The notes beneath the pieces are model-generated. The model saw nothing but the letters and a program-made list of their open reading frames with translations, ran no database searches and had not been told where the DNA came from. 64,000 nt of DNA from Deltaproteobacteria bacterium (GTDB lineage Bacteria > Desulfobacterota > Desulfomonilia > UBA1062): the NCBI GenBank assembly GCA_018433085.1, contig JAHDRW010000022.1, positions 62,001-126,000 of the forward strand, given 5' to 3'. How positions within the stretch are numbered: position 1 is the stretch's first letter; each line of letters starts with the position of its first letter. Of the stretch, positions 53,943 through 62,351 are shown one piece after another. Made by a program: the position numbers and the translations under genes.

Positions 53943-54946
53943 GATGCGATATACCGGTGCGCGAGCTCGTAATACCTGCGGGCGGTTTCGAAGGCGGCCT
54001 TTTTCCGCGAATCGTCGAGCCCGGCGTCGTCGAGCATGAAGGAGGTGACCTTTGCCCGGACGTACGCCCGGTACACCTTGTAGAACAGGAGCACCTTGTC
54101 CATGGCGTCGTCGCCCGAGGCCTCGATGAAGGACTTCACGAACGCGTCGCCCAGATCGCTCCGCCCGTTGTAGTCGAAGTCCATGGAAAGGAAGGCCACG
54201 TCGGACGCCACATCGCCGAAGCGAAACCGTTCGTTGAACTCGATGCAGTCGAACACGAAGACATCCGGACCGTCCAGGCAGATATGCTGCAGGTGGAGGT
54301 CCCCGTGACAGTCCTTGATACAGCCGGTCGCAACCCGCTCATCGAAGAGTGATGCCTTCGTGTTCAGGAAGTCCCTGCTCCACGACTCCAGGGCGGTGAA
54401 CCAGCTCCGGTCGACCGGGCCGCCCACGTATTTGCGGGTTTGGTCGAAGTTTTCGATGACATTGGTCGCGATGACCTCCGGCGACCCGAAGGGCCGCGAG
54501 TTCTCGTCGCAGGCGATGAGACGGTAGAGCCCCGCCAGGTGACGGCCCACCCGCTCCATTTCGAGCGGCGAGATCCGGTTTTTGGGCAGGAGATTATAGA
54601 GCATCTGTTCCTCGTCGATGCGTTTCATCTTCAGGACATGCTCGACGACGTTCGAATCGTCCCCGATCAGATAACCGTCTCCGTTCTGCGAGATGGGGAG
54701 CACGTCCAGATAGATGCCGGGAGAGAAGCGGCGGTTGAGCCTGAGCTCTTCGTGCGTGTAGAACGCTCTCTTTTCCCGGGTGGAAAAATCGAGGAAGCCG
54801 AAGTCCACCGGTTTTTTCAGCTTGTAGACATACTCGTCACCGATGAACACCCAGGATATGTGTGTCTGGACGAGGGTTACGCCTTTCGGTTTCTCCGGGT
54901 AGGCATCCGGATTCTGCAAGAATTCGATCAAGGTCTTCTTCGCCAT
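53939..54946 (-). CDS. APH-like phosphotransferase family protein (COG2187 type)
   Basis: 335 residues. The kinase-like catalytic segment reads KDCHGDLHLQHICL, then FVFDCIEFNERFRFGDVASD, equivalent to the Brenner and DFG-like motifs of aminoglycoside phosphotransferases. The N-terminus has VYKLKKPVDFGFLDFSTREK with the likely ATP lysine. These proteins are often fused to the P-loop domain found here at 52381-52983. The first 110 bases overlap the end of rlmN in another frame. Substrate unknown; antibiotic resistance should not be assumed. Confidence 0.85.
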   Translation of the reverse strand: MAKKTLIEFLQNPDAYPEKPKGVTLVQTHISWVFIGDEYVYKLKKPVDFGFLDFSTREKRAFYTHEELRLNRRFSPGIYLDVLPISQNGDGYLIGDDSNVVEHVLKMKRIDEEQMLYNLLPKNRISPLEMERVGRHLAGLYRLIACDENSRPFGSPEVIATNVIENFDQTRKYVGGPVDRSWFTALESWSRDFLNTKASLFDERVATGCIKDCHGDLHLQHICLDGPDVFVFDCIEFNERFRFGDVASDVAFLSMDFDYNGRSDLGDAFVKSFIEASGDDAMDKVLLFYKVYRAYVRAKVTSFMLDDAGLDDSRKKAAFETARRYYELAHRYIAS

Positions 54947-55955
54947 GGGTTACTCCTCCTGCAAGCTGGCCACAGGCCGCTAGGATATCATTCCCCTTTT
55001 CTTTGCGCACCATCACGGCATAGGGGGACTTTTTCAGGTGCTCTTCAAAGGCGAGCACCGCCGAGTGCTCCGGCGCCTGGAGCTCGCAACCGGGCCAGGG
55101 GTTGAAGGGGATGAGGTTCACCTTGACCTTCAGCCCGTGGAGAATCCGGATGAGCTCCCGGACATCCTTGAGCGAGTCGTTCACCCCCCTGATCAGGACA
55201 TACTCGACGGTGATCCTCCGGCGGTTGGGAAGCTGGAAGGATCGCAGGGCGTCCATGAGTACGGGGAGCGGATACGTGCGGGTGATGGGCATGAGGCGCT
55301 GTCTGGTCGCGTTGTTCGACGCGTTGAGCGACACGGCCAGGGCCGCCTCGGTATCATTGCTCAGGGTCTTCAGCCGGGGCACGATCCCGCAGGTGGAGAT
55401 GGTGACCCTCCTGCGGGAGAACCGGGGTCCGTCCGCGTCGGTGAGGATGCGCACGGCCTTGATGACGTTGTCGTAGTTGAGCAGCGGCTCCCCCATGCCC
55501 ATGAACACGATGTTCCGGAAATTTCTCTGCGGGTAGGCCCGCACGGGATGGAGCACCTGGGAGACGATCTCGGATACTTCCAGGTTGCGGATAAAGCCCA
55601 TGGACGCGGTGTAACAGAACCGGCACCCCATGGCGCACCCCACCTGGGAGGATACGCAGATGCTCCAGTGATCTTTGTCCGGGATCAGGACACTCTCGAT
55701 GACATGGCCGTCGCTCAGCCGGTAGGCGATCTTCTGGGTGCCGTCGACGGACTCCTGAGAGTCCGTCACCTCGGGATAGGCTATGGCGACTTTGCCCGAG
55801 AGATCTTCCCGGAGCTGCTTCGGGATATTGGTCATCTCGCGGACATGGCCTGCGGCCTTGCCGAAGACCCAGTTGAAAATCTGGCCCCCACGGAAGGGTT
55901 TGTCGGTGAACAGGCTCTTCATGTCCTGTTTGTCGAGATCGAGTAGATTGATCAT
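54837..55955 (-). CDS. rlmN: 23S rRNA/tRNA adenine-C2 methyltransferase RlmN
   Basis: Radical-SAM methylase for A2503 of 23S rRNA and A37 of tRNAs. The cluster motif is CAMGCRFC (CxxxCxxC). Other signatures are IVFMGMGEPLLNYDNV and RRVTISTCGIVPRL. The C-terminal catalytic cysteine is in ILAACGQLAGG. Normal family length would end near there; here about 37 more residues continue, overlapping the APH-like gene by 110 bases. The tail carries no motif and reads partly antisense-free junk, so the normal stop may have been lost. The start is ATG 55955. Confidence 0.95.
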   Translation of the reverse strand: MINLLDLDKQDMKSLFTDKPFRGGQIFNWVFGKAAGHVREMTNIPKQLREDLSGKVAIAYPEVTDSQESVDGTQKIAYRLSDGHVIESVLIPDKDHWSICVSSQVGCAMGCRFCYTASMGFIRNLEVSEIVSQVLHPVRAYPQRNFRNIVFMGMGEPLLNYDNVIKAVRILTDADGPRFSRRRVTISTCGIVPRLKTLSNDTEAALAVSLNASNNATRQRLMPITRTYPLPVLMDALRSFQLPNRRRITVEYVLIRGVNDSLKDVRELIRILHGLKVKVNLIPFNPWPGCELQAPEHSAVLAFEEHLKKSPYAVMVRKEKGNDILAACGQLAGGVTHGEEDLDRILAESGCLPGETERRNPRPDTHILGVHR

Positions 55956-55978
55956 GGCTTCTTTAACAATAAATAAGA

Positions 55979-56055
55979 TGGTGCGCCCGACAGGAATTGA
56001 ACCTGTGGCCTTAGGCTCCGGAGGCCTACGCTCTATCCAACTGAGCTACGGGCGC
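55979..56055 (-). tRNA. tRNA-Arg (anticodon CCG)
   Basis: Minus strand reads GCGCCCGTAGCTCAGTTGGA from 56055, giving a seven-base acceptor stem (GCGCCCG/CGGGCGC). The D-arm is normal and the anticodon loop CTCCGGA has CCG at positions 34-36. The T-loop is GGTTCAATTCC, the discriminator A, and the encoded CCA ends at 55979. All stems pair. It decodes CGG. Confidence 0.95.
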
Positions 56056-56068
56056 ACATGCGATGCCG

Positions 56069-57256
56069 CTAGGCTGTCAAATGCTCCACAGCCTTTTCCA
56101 GCCCGCCGAGGGTTATCTCGAACATGGGGAATATCTCCCCGATGGCCTCGATGGTCTGGGTGTGGGGCCATGTGTACGCATATTTCGGATTGAGCCATAC
56201 ACTATGTTTGAACGTTTTGGCAAGATATTCTAATCGATTTATGCTGGGCTCCCCGGACCGGGCCGCATAATAGATGCTTCCGTTGCGGCTGAAGAGCTCA
56301 TAGGGCGCCATGGAGGCGTCGCCCACGATGATGAGCCGGGTCTGCGGATCGTACCGCGCGAAGTCCTCCAGGAACACCACCTTGTACTGCCGGGTGGGGT
56401 CCTCCCACACATGGGAGTAGATGGTGTTGTGGTAGTAAAAGATCTTCAGGTCCTTGAACTGATTCTTCGCATGGTTGAAGAGCACCTGCACCACGTTGAC
56501 GTACGGGTCCATGGAAAATCCGCCGTTGTCGATCATGAGGATGACCTTGAGCTTGTCTCTCATCGAGCGGTCGAACACGATCTCGATCTCGCCCGCGTTC
56601 TTCATGGTCTCGTATATGGTTTTCTCGATGTTGAGCGAATCCCTGGGGCCTGCCGGCTGCATGCTCTTCAGTCTGCGCATGGCCTCGGATATCTGCGAGG
56701 GGCCGATCCTCGCGTCTTCGGTGTAGTCCTTGTACCTGCGGTCCAAGGCGACCTTGACCGCGGACTTGCGCTGCGAGGTGCCGCCCACCCGCATGCCGCC
56801 CGGGTGAAAGCCCGAATGCCCCACGGGCGAGGTTCCTCCGGTGCCGATCCACCGGTTCCCGCCGTCGTGCTGCTCGTCCTGATCGTGAAGCCGCTTCCGG
56901 AAGTAGTCCTCCAGTTCCTCGGGGGTGAGCCTGCCGAGGGTCTCCTCGTCGATCCCCAGGAATTCCGCCATCATCTTGGGGTCTTTGAGCCAGTCATCCA
57001 GCATGGACTGGATCGCCAGCTCGATCTCCGCGCTGACATCCTCGCCCAACTCCGCACCGTTGAAGTAGTGGGCGAACACGCGATCGTAGAGGTCGAAATG
57101 GCGTTCGGACTTGATCATGATGGCGCGCGAGAGGCAGTAGAAATCCTCGAGAGAACGGATGAGCCCCTGGTGCAGTGCCTTCTGGAGCCGAAGGAAACCC
57201 GAGGGAGAAATGAGCAGCCCTTTTTGCCTCAGGAGGTAGAAGAACTCGATGAACAT
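56069..57256 (-). CDS. VWA-domain protein (CoxE-like), partner of MoxR
   Basis: 395 residues, no signal peptide. The N-terminal half (about 1-220) is helical. It includes a Gly-rich stretch at about 135-160 (GGNRWIGTGGTSPVGHSGFH). The C-terminal half has a von Willebrand A fold beginning at KLKVILMIDNGGFSMDPYVN, a MIDAS-like DxGxS variant (DNGGFS). CoxE-like VWA proteins act with MoxR ATPases as metal-insertion or remodelling chaperones. It follows the MoxR gene by 12 bases on the same strand. The client protein is not apparent here. Confidence 0.85.
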   Translation of the reverse strand: MFIEFFYLLRQKGLLISPSGFLRLQKALHQGLIRSLEDFYCLSRAIMIKSERHFDLYDRVFAHYFNGAELGEDVSAEIELAIQSMLDDWLKDPKMMAEFLGIDEETLGRLTPEELEDYFRKRLHDQDEQHDGGNRWIGTGGTSPVGHSGFHPGGMRVGGTSQRKSAVKVALDRRYKDYTEDARIGPSQISEAMRRLKSMQPAGPRDSLNIEKTIYETMKNAGEIEIVFDRSMRDKLKVILMIDNGGFSMDPYVNVVQVLFNHAKNQFKDLKIFYYHNTIYSHVWEDPTRQYKVVFLEDFARYDPQTRLIIVGDASMAPYELFSRNGSIYYAARSGEPSINRLEYLAKTFKHSVWLNPKYAYTWPHTQTIEAIGEIFPMFEITLGGLEKAVEHLTA

Positions 57257-57268
57257 GGCGGTTTTCTC

Positions 57269-58108
57269 CTACCGGGACAAACCCCCGAGCTGTTTCTGGA
57301 GGACGGCATAGTCCTCGCTTTTCTTGAAGAGCACGCCCAGGTACGGCACGTTGTTTCTGGCCAGGTGCTTCGGATCGAAGTTCTTGTCCATGAGCAGGAT
57401 CCGGATCCAGTTGATGAGCTCACGGGTGGCCGGCTTCTTCTCGATGCCCCGGATGTTCCTCAACCGGTAGAAGGCCTCGATGCAGGCCTCCGAGATGTGC
57501 CTGTCCAGTTCGGGGTAGTGGGCGCGCACGATCTTGCCCATCATCTCGGGGTCGGGGAACGCGATGTGGTGGAACACGCACCTGCCCAGAAAGGGGTCGG
57601 AGAGGTCTTTCTTGGCATTGGAGGTGATGATGATGATGGGACGGTTCTTCGCCCGGACGGTCTTGTCGACCTCGATGATGTCGAAGGACATCTGGTCCAG
57701 CACATCCAGCAGGTCGTCCTGGAAGTCTGTGTCCGCCTTGTCGATCTCGTCGATGAGGAGCACGGATTTCTTGTCCGAGACAAACGACTGCCCGATTTTG
57801 CCCATCTTGATGTAGTCCTCGATATTGCTCACATTGCGGCTCGAGTCCCCGAACCGGCTGTCGTTGAGACGGGTGAGGGTGTCGTACTGGTAGAGTGCCT
57901 CCACGGCCTTCATGCTGGATTTGACATTGAGAATGATCAGGGGCATCCCGAGGTTCTCTGCGATGGCGTGGGCCAGCAGGGTCTTGCCCGTGCCCGGTTC
58001 TCCCTTGATCAAGAGCGGCATCTCCAGGGCGATGCTTGCATTGACGATCTTCGAGAGCTCATTGTCGAGAACGTAGGTGCTGGTTCCGGTAAAGGTGTAT
58101 GGTCCCAT
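57269..58108 (-). CDS. MoxR-family AAA+ ATPase
   Basis: 279 residues from ATG 58108, preceded by AGGAGA. The Walker A motif reads IKGEPGTGKTLLAHAIAENL, Walker B is VLLIDEIDKAD, sensor 1 is IIITSNAKKDLSD, and an arginine-finger region GRCVFHH follows. The family works with VWA proteins; the downstream VWA gene at 12 bases is the likely partner. A longer frame to 58168 is not supported by a ribosome site. It is probably a chaperone ATPase for an unknown complex. Confidence 0.92.
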   Translation of the reverse strand: MGPYTFTGTSTYVLDNELSKIVNASIALEMPLLIKGEPGTGKTLLAHAIAENLGMPLIILNVKSSMKAVEALYQYDTLTRLNDSRFGDSSRNVSNIEDYIKMGKIGQSFVSDKKSVLLIDEIDKADTDFQDDLLDVLDQMSFDIIEVDKTVRAKNRPIIIITSNAKKDLSDPFLGRCVFHHIAFPDPEMMGKIVRAHYPELDRHISEACIEAFYRLRNIRGIEKKPATRELINWIRILLMDKNFDPKHLARNNVPYLGVLFKKSEDYAVLQKQLGGLSR

Positions 58109-58303
58109 GATCTCTCCTATGGCGGGGAAATTTTTATTTTTCTTATCATAGAAAATAAGATGGTTCAATGGCGGCTACAACCTTCTCCCATGTATGGCGG
58201 TATCGGTGAGCCAGGTTCCCCAGGCATTTCGGTTGATTGACTTATGAGAGCCCTTTGAGATAAATATAGGGGATTCATCAAAGGAGAAAAGGAGATTCAT
58301 TAC

Positions 58304-59158
58304 TTGGAGAGTAACGAAGATAGCCAGGATAGCATCAGTTATCTGAAACGACTGTGGTCCCTGATGACGGGAGAAAAGTCCTCGCGGGACACAAAGGAAG
58401 AGATCGAGAAGATCCTCGACGAGGTGGAGGAAAGGGGGATTATCGACGAAGAGCAGGGCGATATGATCCACAACATCATCGTCCTGAAGGACACCCTGGT
58501 CCGCGAGATCATGGTGCCCAAGGGCGACATGGTGGCCCTGGAGGTCTCCACGCCGCTCGACGAGATCATCGAGGTCTTTGCCAGGGAGGGCTGCTCGAGG
58601 ATTCCGATCTTTGAGGACAACCTGGACAATATCATCGGCGTGGTTCACGCAAAAGACATCCTGAAATACTGGAACATGCGGGAGCGCCCCGGGGATATCA
58701 GCGACCTGCTGCACCCGCCGTATTTCGTGCCCGAAGGAAAGAAGCTCATCGACCTGCTGCAGGAGTTCAGGCAGAATCGCCCCAAGATGGCCATCGTGAT
58801 CGATGAATACGGCAATGTGGACGGGCTGCTCACCATCGGCGACGTGGTGGAGGAGATCATCGGGGATATTGTGGGAGAAGACGAGGCCGCAGGTGAGGAA
58901 GAGATCGTCCAGGAAGCCGATGGACTGTACTCCGTGGACCCCAGACTCTCCATCGACGAGTTCTCCGAAAAGTTCAGGGTGGAGATCCCCGAGGGGAACT
59001 ACGATACCATCGGCGGGTTCATCACCTGCCGGATGGAGAGAATACCCGAATCGGGAGAAACCCTGGAGTACAACGGGGTGCTCTTCGAGATCGCAGAGGC
59101 CGACAAGAAACGGATATCCAAGCTCATGGTCCATCCGCCGGCAGAGACAGAGCTTTGA
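58304..59158 (+). CDS. corC: CorC/YbeX-like CBS-domain protein
   Basis: 284 residues, soluble. A short acidic N-terminal segment (about 30-60) is followed by paired CBS domains (MVPKGDMVALEVSTPLDEII ... KMAIVIDEYGNVDGLLTIGD, about 65-185). The C-terminal CorC_HlyC transporter-associated domain (about 200-280, LYSVDPRLSIDEFSEKFRVE) follows. The transmembrane DUF21 part of larger homologues is absent, as in YbeX. A TTG start with GGAG upstream begins the frame. It overlaps lnt by four bases. The corC-lnt neighbour pair is conserved in E. coli (ybeX-lnt). Confidence 0.93.
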   Translation: MESNEDSQDSISYLKRLWSLMTGEKSSRDTKEEIEKILDEVEERGIIDEEQGDMIHNIIVLKDTLVREIMVPKGDMVALEVSTPLDEIIEVFAREGCSRIPIFEDNLDNIIGVVHAKDILKYWNMRERPGDISDLLHPPYFVPEGKKLIDLLQEFRQNRPKMAIVIDEYGNVDGLLTIGDVVEEIIGDIVGEDEAAGEEEIVQEADGLYSVDPRLSIDEFSEKFRVEIPEGNYDTIGGFITCRMERIPESGETLEYNGVLFEIAEADKKRISKLMVHPPAETEL

Positions 59159-60621
59159 GACGGATCATCCTCGCGTTGACCGCGGGCGTGCTCTACGCGG
59201 TCGCCTTCCCGACGTATAACCTCTGGCCGCTGGCGTGGGTATGGGCTTATCCCCTGCTGTATCTCCTGGAGGGAACGCGCCCGGCCGAGAGGTTTCTCTA
59301 CGGGATGGCGTCCGGCTTCGTCGCATGGGCGGGCATCCTCTACTGGATCGCCTACGTTATGGAAACCTACGGGGGGATGGGGCTCTTCCCGGCCGCGCTC
59401 CTGCTGTTTGCGCTCCTGCTGTTTCTCTCGCTCTATTTCGGCGTGTTCGCCTGGGCCGCAGGCGGGCTCATCCGTTCGCGATGGGCGCTTCTGACCATAC
59501 CCGGGGTATGGGTCCTACTGGAGCTTCTGCGCTCGTATGTCCCCTTTTCGGGGTTTCCCTGGATGCTCGCGGGGTATTCCCAGTTCACCTTCACCCCACT
59601 GATCCAGATCGCGGAATTCGGTGGGGTCTATCTCATCAGCGGGGTCGTGCTCATGGGAAACGTGGCGTTGTACCAGTTCATCCAAAGGAGGGAGTACGTG
59701 CCCCTGCTCGTGGCCGGGATTCTTGTCGCGGCGTGCACCCTGTGGGGAGCCTGGCGGATGGAGAACCTGCCCGCCCAGGGAGAGCCGCTGAAGGCGGCCG
59801 TTGTGCAGGCCAACGTTCCCCAGGACCAGAAGTGGAACCCCGAGATGGTCATGCCCACCATCGACACCTATGAACGCCTCACCGTCATTGCGGTGGAACA
59901 GGGGGCCGGGCTCGTGGTCTGGCCCGAGACCTCGTGCCCGTTCTATCTGTTTCGGCAGTGGGAATACACCCCCCGGATTATGGACCTGAGCAGGTCGCAC
60001 GACGCGAGGATCCTGGTGGGCAGCCCCGCCCTGGAGGACGGGAGGCATTACAACCGGATGTGGCTGCTCGAAAAGGGGAAGATCGGAGGCTCCTACGACA
60101 AGGTGCACCTGGTGCCCTTCGGGGAATACCTGCCCCTTGCGCACCTGATCGAGCCCTACTTCGGCAATCTCACCGTCGGGGTGGGCAATTTCTCTGCAGC
60201 GGAAGAGGTAGAGCCCATCGGGGACATGGGGGTGCTCATCTGTTTCGAGAGCGTGTTTCCGGGCCTGACACGGGACCTCTGTAATGCAGGCGCAACCTAT
60301 CTGGTCAATGCCTCCAACGATGCCTGGTTCAAGACCTGGGCTACCCCCGAACAGCATCTCCGGATGGCGAGCTTCAGGGCCGTGGAGAGCAGGCGGTGGC
60401 TGCTCAGGCCGGTGAACCACGGGATATCCGCCATCATCAGTCCGGCGGGCGAGGTCGTCAAAGAGATCGGGCTCCTGGAGGAGGGGGTTGTCCTCGCGGA
60501 CATCGCCCCCATCAAGGCCCGGACGTTCTACACCGGATTCGGCCCCGTGCTGGCGTTTCTGTGGGCCGGGATTCCTCTCATTGCGGCATTGACAAGGCGT
60601 ATGAGGGGTGTTAAAGGCTGA
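59155..60621 (+). CDS. lnt: Apolipoprotein N-acyltransferase
   Basis: Adds the third acyl chain to lipoproteins in the inner membrane. The N-terminal 200 residues hold five to six transmembrane helices. The C-terminal nitrilase-like domain has the catalytic triad: E in VVWPETSCPFY, K in SYDKVHLVPFGEYLP and C in GVLICFESVFP. A last helix closes the protein (FGPVLAFLWAGIPLIAALT). Start is TTG at 59155, overlapping corC. The stop overlaps the prfB ATG. Its presence confirms a diderm with triacylated lipoproteins. Confidence 0.95.
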   Translation: MRRIILALTAGVLYAVAFPTYNLWPLAWVWAYPLLYLLEGTRPAERFLYGMASGFVAWAGILYWIAYVMETYGGMGLFPAALLLFALLLFLSLYFGVFAWAAGGLIRSRWALLTIPGVWVLLELLRSYVPFSGFPWMLAGYSQFTFTPLIQIAEFGGVYLISGVVLMGNVALYQFIQRREYVPLLVAGILVAACTLWGAWRMENLPAQGEPLKAAVVQANVPQDQKWNPEMVMPTIDTYERLTVIAVEQGAGLVVWPETSCPFYLFRQWEYTPRIMDLSRSHDARILVGSPALEDGRHYNRMWLLEKGKIGGSYDKVHLVPFGEYLPLAHLIEPYFGNLTVGVGNFSAAEEVEPIGDMGVLICFESVFPGLTRDLCNAGATYLVNASNDAWFKTWATPEQHLRMASFRAVESRRWLLRPVNHGISAIISPAGEVVKEIGLLEEGVVLADIAPIKARTFYTGFGPVLAFLWAGIPLIAALTRRMRGVKG

Positions 60622-61740
60622 TGCCTATGGTTGGAGATTATCAGCAGACACGTGACCTTATCGAAGAAAAGCTCGAAAATGTAAGAGGGTATCTTTGAAG
60701 TCCCTCACAAGGAAGAGCGCCTAGAAGAGCTGGAGTCAAAACTCGCGGACCCCGGGATCTGGAAGGACCCGGCGAAGACGCGAGATATCCAGTCCGAGAG
60801 ATCCCGCATCACCGATATTCTTGCCAGCTGGAAGAAGGTTTCATCCCTCTGGGACGACCTTCAGGTGCTGCTGGAACTGGCCAGGGAAGACGAACAGGCC
60901 GTATCGGTCGACATCGAGGAAACCATCTCGGCCCTTCAGAAGAATCTCAACGCAATCGAGAAGACGCATGTCCTCTCCGGGCGCGATGATCCCAACAGCG
61001 CGTTTCTGGAGATCCATGCAGGGGCCGGAGGGCTCGAGGCCCAGGACTGGGCTGAGATGCTGCTGCGCATGTACCTGCGCTGGGCCGAGAAAGAGGGTTT
61101 CAAGTCCAGGATCATCGACATCCTCGCCGACGAGGCCGCCGGGATCAAAAGTGCCACCATCGAGGTGGAAGGGCAGTGGGCGTTCGGCTATCTCAAGGGC
61201 GAGACCGGGGTCCACCGGCTCGTGCGCATCTCTCCCTTCGATTCCAACAGCAGGCGGCATACCTCGTTCGCATCGGTCATGGTCACCCCGGAGGTGGATA
61301 TGTCCGTGGACGTGAAGATCGATGAAAAGGACCTGCGGATCGACACCTACCGGTCGTCCGGCCATGGCGGCCAGCATGTGAACAAAACAGACTCGGCCGT
61401 GCGGATTACGCACATCCCCACGGGGGTCGTGGTGCAATGCCAGAACGAACGTTCCCAGCACAAGAACAAGGCCTTTGCCATGAAGCTGCTGGCTTCCAAG
61501 CTCTACGAGCTGGAAGAGGCCCGGCAGAAAGAGCGCCTGGACGAGTTCGCCAAGGAGAAAAAGGAGATCGCCTGGGGATCGCAGATACGTTCCTACGTGC
61601 TCCAGCCCTATCAGATGGCCAAGGACCACCGGACAAACCTGGAGGTGGGGAACGTGGAGGCGGTTCTGGACGGGGAGATTTCCGACTTCATGGACGCCTT
61701 TCTCGCCATGAACGCGACAGAGGGCAGGAAACATGATTGA
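60621..61740 (+). CDS. prfB: Peptide chain release factor 2 (programmed +1 frameshift)
   Basis: Terminates translation at UGA and UAA. The first frame runs from ATG 60621 (or ATG 60627) to an in-frame TGA at 60696-60698. The context is AGAGGGTATCTTTGAA, the RF2 autoregulatory slip: an internal Shine-Dalgarno (GAGGG), then CTT TGA. After a +1 shift the frame continues EVPHKEERLEELESKLADPG to 61740. The SPF motif (RISPFDSNSRRH) marks RF2 specificity, and GGQ is in SSGHGGQHVNKTDS. Low RF2 levels would favour the shift and so self-adjust. Total length is about 372 residues. Confidence 0.96.
60684..60699 (+). promoter_or_regulatory. RF2 programmed frameshift site
   Basis: AGAGGGTATCTTTGAA: Shine-Dalgarno-like AGAGGG three bases before the slippery CTT (60693-60695), then the in-frame stop TGA (60696-60698). 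This is the same layout as the E. coli prfB site. Confidence 0.95.
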
Positions 61741-62233
61741 TGCGATACCCGGGCGCAGGAGCATCCGCCGTTTCACCCGTGAGGCCGTCTCCGATGAGGC
61801 AGTGGACAGGATTCTCGATGCGGGCAGGTGGGCGCCCTCGGGGCTGAACAACCAACCGTGGCGCTTTGCCGTTATCCGCGACAAGGCGGTGAAGGAAAGA
61901 ATGGCCTCCCTGACCCGGTACGGGTCGATCATCAGGTCTGCGGACGTAATCATTGCCGTGTTCTTCGAGCAGAATGCCGGTTACGACCGGACCAAAGACC
62001 TCCAGACGATCGGCGCCTGCATCCAGAACATGTTGCTCGCCATCCACGGTTCCGGCCTTGGCGGGGTGTGGCTGGGCGAGATTCTCAAGAGCGGCGTGGA
62101 AGTCGGATCGCTCCTTGATGCCCCGGATTCCTGCGAGTTCATGGCGGCAGTCGCCCTGGGATATCCGGAGGGGAAGGCTCCCGAGGCCCCCGAGCGCAAA
62201 CCGATCGCCGAGCTCGTGTTCTATAGGGGATGA
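61733..62233 (+). CDS. Nitroreductase-family flavoprotein
   Basis: FMN enzyme of 166 residues. The N-terminal pattern RRSIRRFTREAVSDEAVDRI, then AGRWAPSGLNNQPWRFAVIR, is typical of nitroreductase-fold proteins. The middle has QTIGACIQNMLLAIHGSGLG and the C-terminus VALGYPEGKAPEAPERKPI. The length is short, as in the small Desulfovibrio/Clostridium-type members. It overlaps prfB by eight bases. The substrate is unknown. Confidence 0.9.
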   Translation: MIDAIPGRRSIRRFTREAVSDEAVDRILDAGRWAPSGLNNQPWRFAVIRDKAVKERMASLTRYGSIIRSADVIIAVFFEQNAGYDRTKDLQTIGACIQNMLLAIHGSGLGGVWLGEILKSGVEVGSLLDAPDSCEFMAAVALGYPEGKAPEAPERKPIAELVFYRG

Positions 62234-62351
62234 GGGGCAAAAGGAACACGTCCCCGTACCGTTTCCCCGATTTCTTCGAGCGCGATCAGTCGTGTACCTC
62301 CCCTCGTGCGGCTTGACCTGCGGACGCATCACATATATAGAAGAGCACCAT

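Noticed and set aside
53939-54946. Aminoglycoside resistance gene
   Set aside because: The APH-like motif belongs to a broad housekeeping-type family (COG2187 pattern). Nothing mobile or resistance-related is nearby.
56411-58240. 609-codon open frame on the plus strand
   Set aside because: Antisense to the VWA and MoxR genes, which carry recognisable motifs. No domain in the translation.
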